Of a DNA stretch of 64,000 bases, positions 62,602 through 64,000 are shown piece by piece (positions within the stretch are counted from its first letter, which is position 1; each line of letters opens with the position of its first letter). The stretch lies in NCBI GenBank assembly GCA_964410485.1, contig CAYPHJ010000008.1:1-64000 (forward strand), written 5' to 3'. Below the pieces are notes generated by a model, which was not told the origin of the DNA, searched no databases, and worked only from the letters and a program-made list of their open reading frames with translations. The position numbers and the translations under genes are program-made. This DNA is from CAYPHJ01 sp964410485. GTDB taxonomy: Bacteria > Desulfobacterota > Binatia > UBA9968.

Positions 62602-63711
62602 ATGGCAGAGAAAAACACAAACCTGGAAGCGCGCGAGCATCATCCGGCGGCGGAGCCCTCCCTCTTTAACGCGGGGGTGCGACAAACACGGCTCCTTTTA
62701 CTGGCGGTTTTTGTCGGATCGGTCTTGTTGTTTCTCTGGCAGGCAATGACCGTGTTGCTGCTGCTCTTCGCAGGCACCCTGGTTGCTGTCGGATTGCGGT
62801 TTCTGAGCGACAGCGTCAGTCGGTTCACCAGAATTCCCCCTCGGTGGTCACTTACGATAGTTCTATTGCTGATCATCACCGGCAGTGGCGTTGGCTTCGC
62901 GTTCGCGGCGCCTGCCGCATGGGAGCAGTTTAGGGAGTTCACAGAAGGGCTGGAGGGATCGGTCAAACATCTCGAAGATACCCTGCGCGAGACGCAATGG
63001 GGAAAGTGGTTGCTCGAACAGGTATCCCATGCCGAAGACATGGCGGAGAATGTGCCGAATTTGTGGCCGCGAGTCGCCGATGTGTTTGGCACGACCTTTG
63101 TCGCCATCGCTGCTTTTTTTCTCACATTAGTGGTGGGTATATTCCTCGCCTATAATCCGGAGCTTTACATCTCGGGTTTTTTACGCTTGGTGCCCAAAAA
63201 TAAGCGGGCTCGGACCAGCCAGATTCTCACTGAATTGGGACACACATTGCGCTGGTGGATTGTCGGCCAGCTTATTTCCATGGTGGTTCTCTTTCTCACC
63301 ACCTGGTTGATGCTTTGGCTTCTGGGTGTGCCGTTGGCGTTCCCTCTGGGCTTACTGACAGGCCTCCTTACCTTCGTTCCCTATTTAGGACCACTGATCG
63401 CTCTGATTCCGATACTGCTAATAGCCTTTGTTGAGAGCCCGACCCTGGCACTCTGGGTCCTGGCGCTTTACCTCGTTATCCAAAACCTCGAATCAAATGT
63501 CCTGATGCCCATCATTTTCAGCAAAACAGTGCACCTTCCGCCGGTGTTGACACTCATCGCGCAGCTTCTCCTTGGCGGAATGTTCGGTTTTGTCGGAATC
63601 CTGCTCGCTACACCTCTGATGGCGACGGCAATGGTTGTTGTGAAGATGGTTTATGTCGAGGATGTCATCGGTGACGACCTCGGCAGACCGGTCAAGGAGT
63701 TGCCGGAATAG
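62602..63711 (+). CDS. AI-2E family transporter (PerM/TqsA type)
   Basis: 369 residues, about eight TM helices. Family features are LLLLAVFVGSVLLFLWQAMT, the cytoplasmic-looking domain with AWEQFREFTEGLEGSVKHLE, and the C-terminal LGVPLAFPLGLLTGLLTFVP, YLGPLIALIPILLIAFVESP, then VIQNLESNVLMPIIFSKTVH. The family includes AI-2 exporters and Na+/H+ antiporters; the substrate cannot be told from sequence. The DoxX-like gene begins 13 bp downstream. Confidence 0.9.
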   Translation: MAEKNTNLEAREHHPAAEPSLFNAGVRQTRLLLLAVFVGSVLLFLWQAMTVLLLLFAGTLVAVGLRFLSDSVSRFTRIPPRWSLTIVLLLIITGSGVGFAFAAPAAWEQFREFTEGLEGSVKHLEDTLRETQWGKWLLEQVSHAEDMAENVPNLWPRVADVFGTTFVAIAAFFLTLVVGIFLAYNPELYISGFLRLVPKNKRARTSQILTELGHTLRWWIVGQLISMVVLFLTTWLMLWLLGVPLAFPLGLLTGLLTFVPYLGPLIALIPILLIAFVESPTLALWVLALYLVIQNLESNVLMPIIFSKTVHLPPVLTLIAQLLLGGMFGFVGILLATPLMATAMVVVKMVYVEDVIGDDLGRPVKELPE

Positions 63712-63724
63712 ACCCGGGCTTAAT

Positions 63725-64000
63725 GTGAAGCAGCTGCGCAACTATTTCGACTTTGTCGATGTTCGGCTTACAAGCTGGATGGCCAGATATGGCATTTTGC
63801 TTTTACGCGTTAGCCTGGGTGTGGTGTTTTTCTGGTTTGGCGTTTTGAAGTTTTTTCCCGGCCTCAGCCCGGCAGACGACTTGGCAAGCCGGACCATCAG
63901 TGTGCTGACGTTCGGCCGAGTTTCTCCCGCGATCTCTCTCCCCGTTCTCGCGCTATGGGAATGTTTGATCGGGTTAGGGCTCATTTTCGGCGTGTTCATG
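63725..64000 (+). CDS. DoxX/DUF417-like membrane protein (3' end beyond window)
   Basis: The open frame from GTG 63725 runs to the window end, 92 codons without a stop. The product starts MKQLRNYFDFVDVRLTSWMA and has TM segments ILLLRVSLGVVFFWFGVLKF and ISLPVLALWECLIGLGLIFG. The RVSLGVVFFWFGVLKFFPG pattern is typical of DoxX/YkgB-type small membrane proteins. It is 13 bp after the AI-2E transporter gene, probably in the same operon. Confidence 0.75.
   Translation, partial: MKQLRNYFDFVDVRLTSWMARYGILLLRVSLGVVFFWFGVLKFFPGLSPADDLASRTISVLTFGRVSPAISLPVLALWECLIGLGLIFGVFM

Overview
The window is about 64 kb of roughly 57% G+C bacterial chromosome. There are no rRNA, tRNA, CRISPR, phage or plasmid genes that I can see. 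Gene content (uvrB/uvrC, comEC, a methylcitrate-cycle operon, class III CoA-transferases, crotonases, MmgE/PrpD, many PAS histidine kinases, M48 and M16 proteases) and the intergenic word-repeat palindromes fit an uncultured Gram-negative soil or sediment bacterium. A deltaproteobacterium-like, Binatota-like or NC10/Rokubacteria-like lineage is my inference; nothing in the window fixes the taxon.

The first 10 kb is the most striking region. On the minus strand it carries ampG, senB (selenosugar synthase), senA (selenoneine synthase), a GH84 beta-N-acetylglucosaminidase homologue and egtD (hercynine synthase). An exported FGE-domain protein gene on the plus strand interrupts them. Divergent from egtD is a two-gene ABC transporter whose permease is fused to its solute-binding domain, the layout of the ergothioneine importer EgtUV. 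Together this reads as a selenoneine locus: EgtD makes hercynine, SenB makes a selenosugar, SenA joins them, and the transporter may move the product. The selenophosphate synthetase (senC/selD) is not in the window.

A second, independent sign of selenium use lies 30 kb away. A glutathione S-transferase gene (33352-33912) is interrupted at codon 9 by an in-frame UGA exactly where omega-like GSTs carry their catalytic Cys. A perfect 19-nt palindrome follows, placed as expected for a bacterial SECIS. I read it as a selenocysteine GST that ordinary gene callers would truncate.

10-24 kb: bicupin, YkgJ-type Cys-cluster protein, orphan small ORFs, uvrB, uvrC, comEC and a large MASE1/PAS/GAF hybrid histidine kinase. 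24-34 kb: peptidoglycan-binding lipoprotein, M48 metalloprotease, FAD oxidoreductase, polysaccharide pyruvyl transferase-like protein, dodecin, NTF2-like protein, phospholipase D-like protein, PaaA-like ferritin-fold protein, thioesterase-like protein and the Sec-GST. 34-38 kb: acetyltransferase, a membrane-anchored orphan and an M16 protease pair (one catalytic, one not). 38-52 kb: a signalling region with two LuxR-type regulators sharing an upstream 17-bp motif, two histidine kinases, a lone receiver, twin zinc ribbons, a degenerate GGDEF protein, an amidase and a Crp/Fnr regulator. 52-62 kb: propionate and acyl-CoA metabolism (prpBDC, acuI-like reductase, a tandem CaiB protein, two unusual crotonases). 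62-64 kb: cupin, AI-2E-type transporter and a DoxX-like gene cut by the window end.

Two repeat classes run through the intergenic DNA: MITE-like elements ending in CTAG, whose terminal TAG serves as the stop codon of three genes, and imperfect palindromes built from repeated short words (GTTCAA/TTGAAC and relatives).
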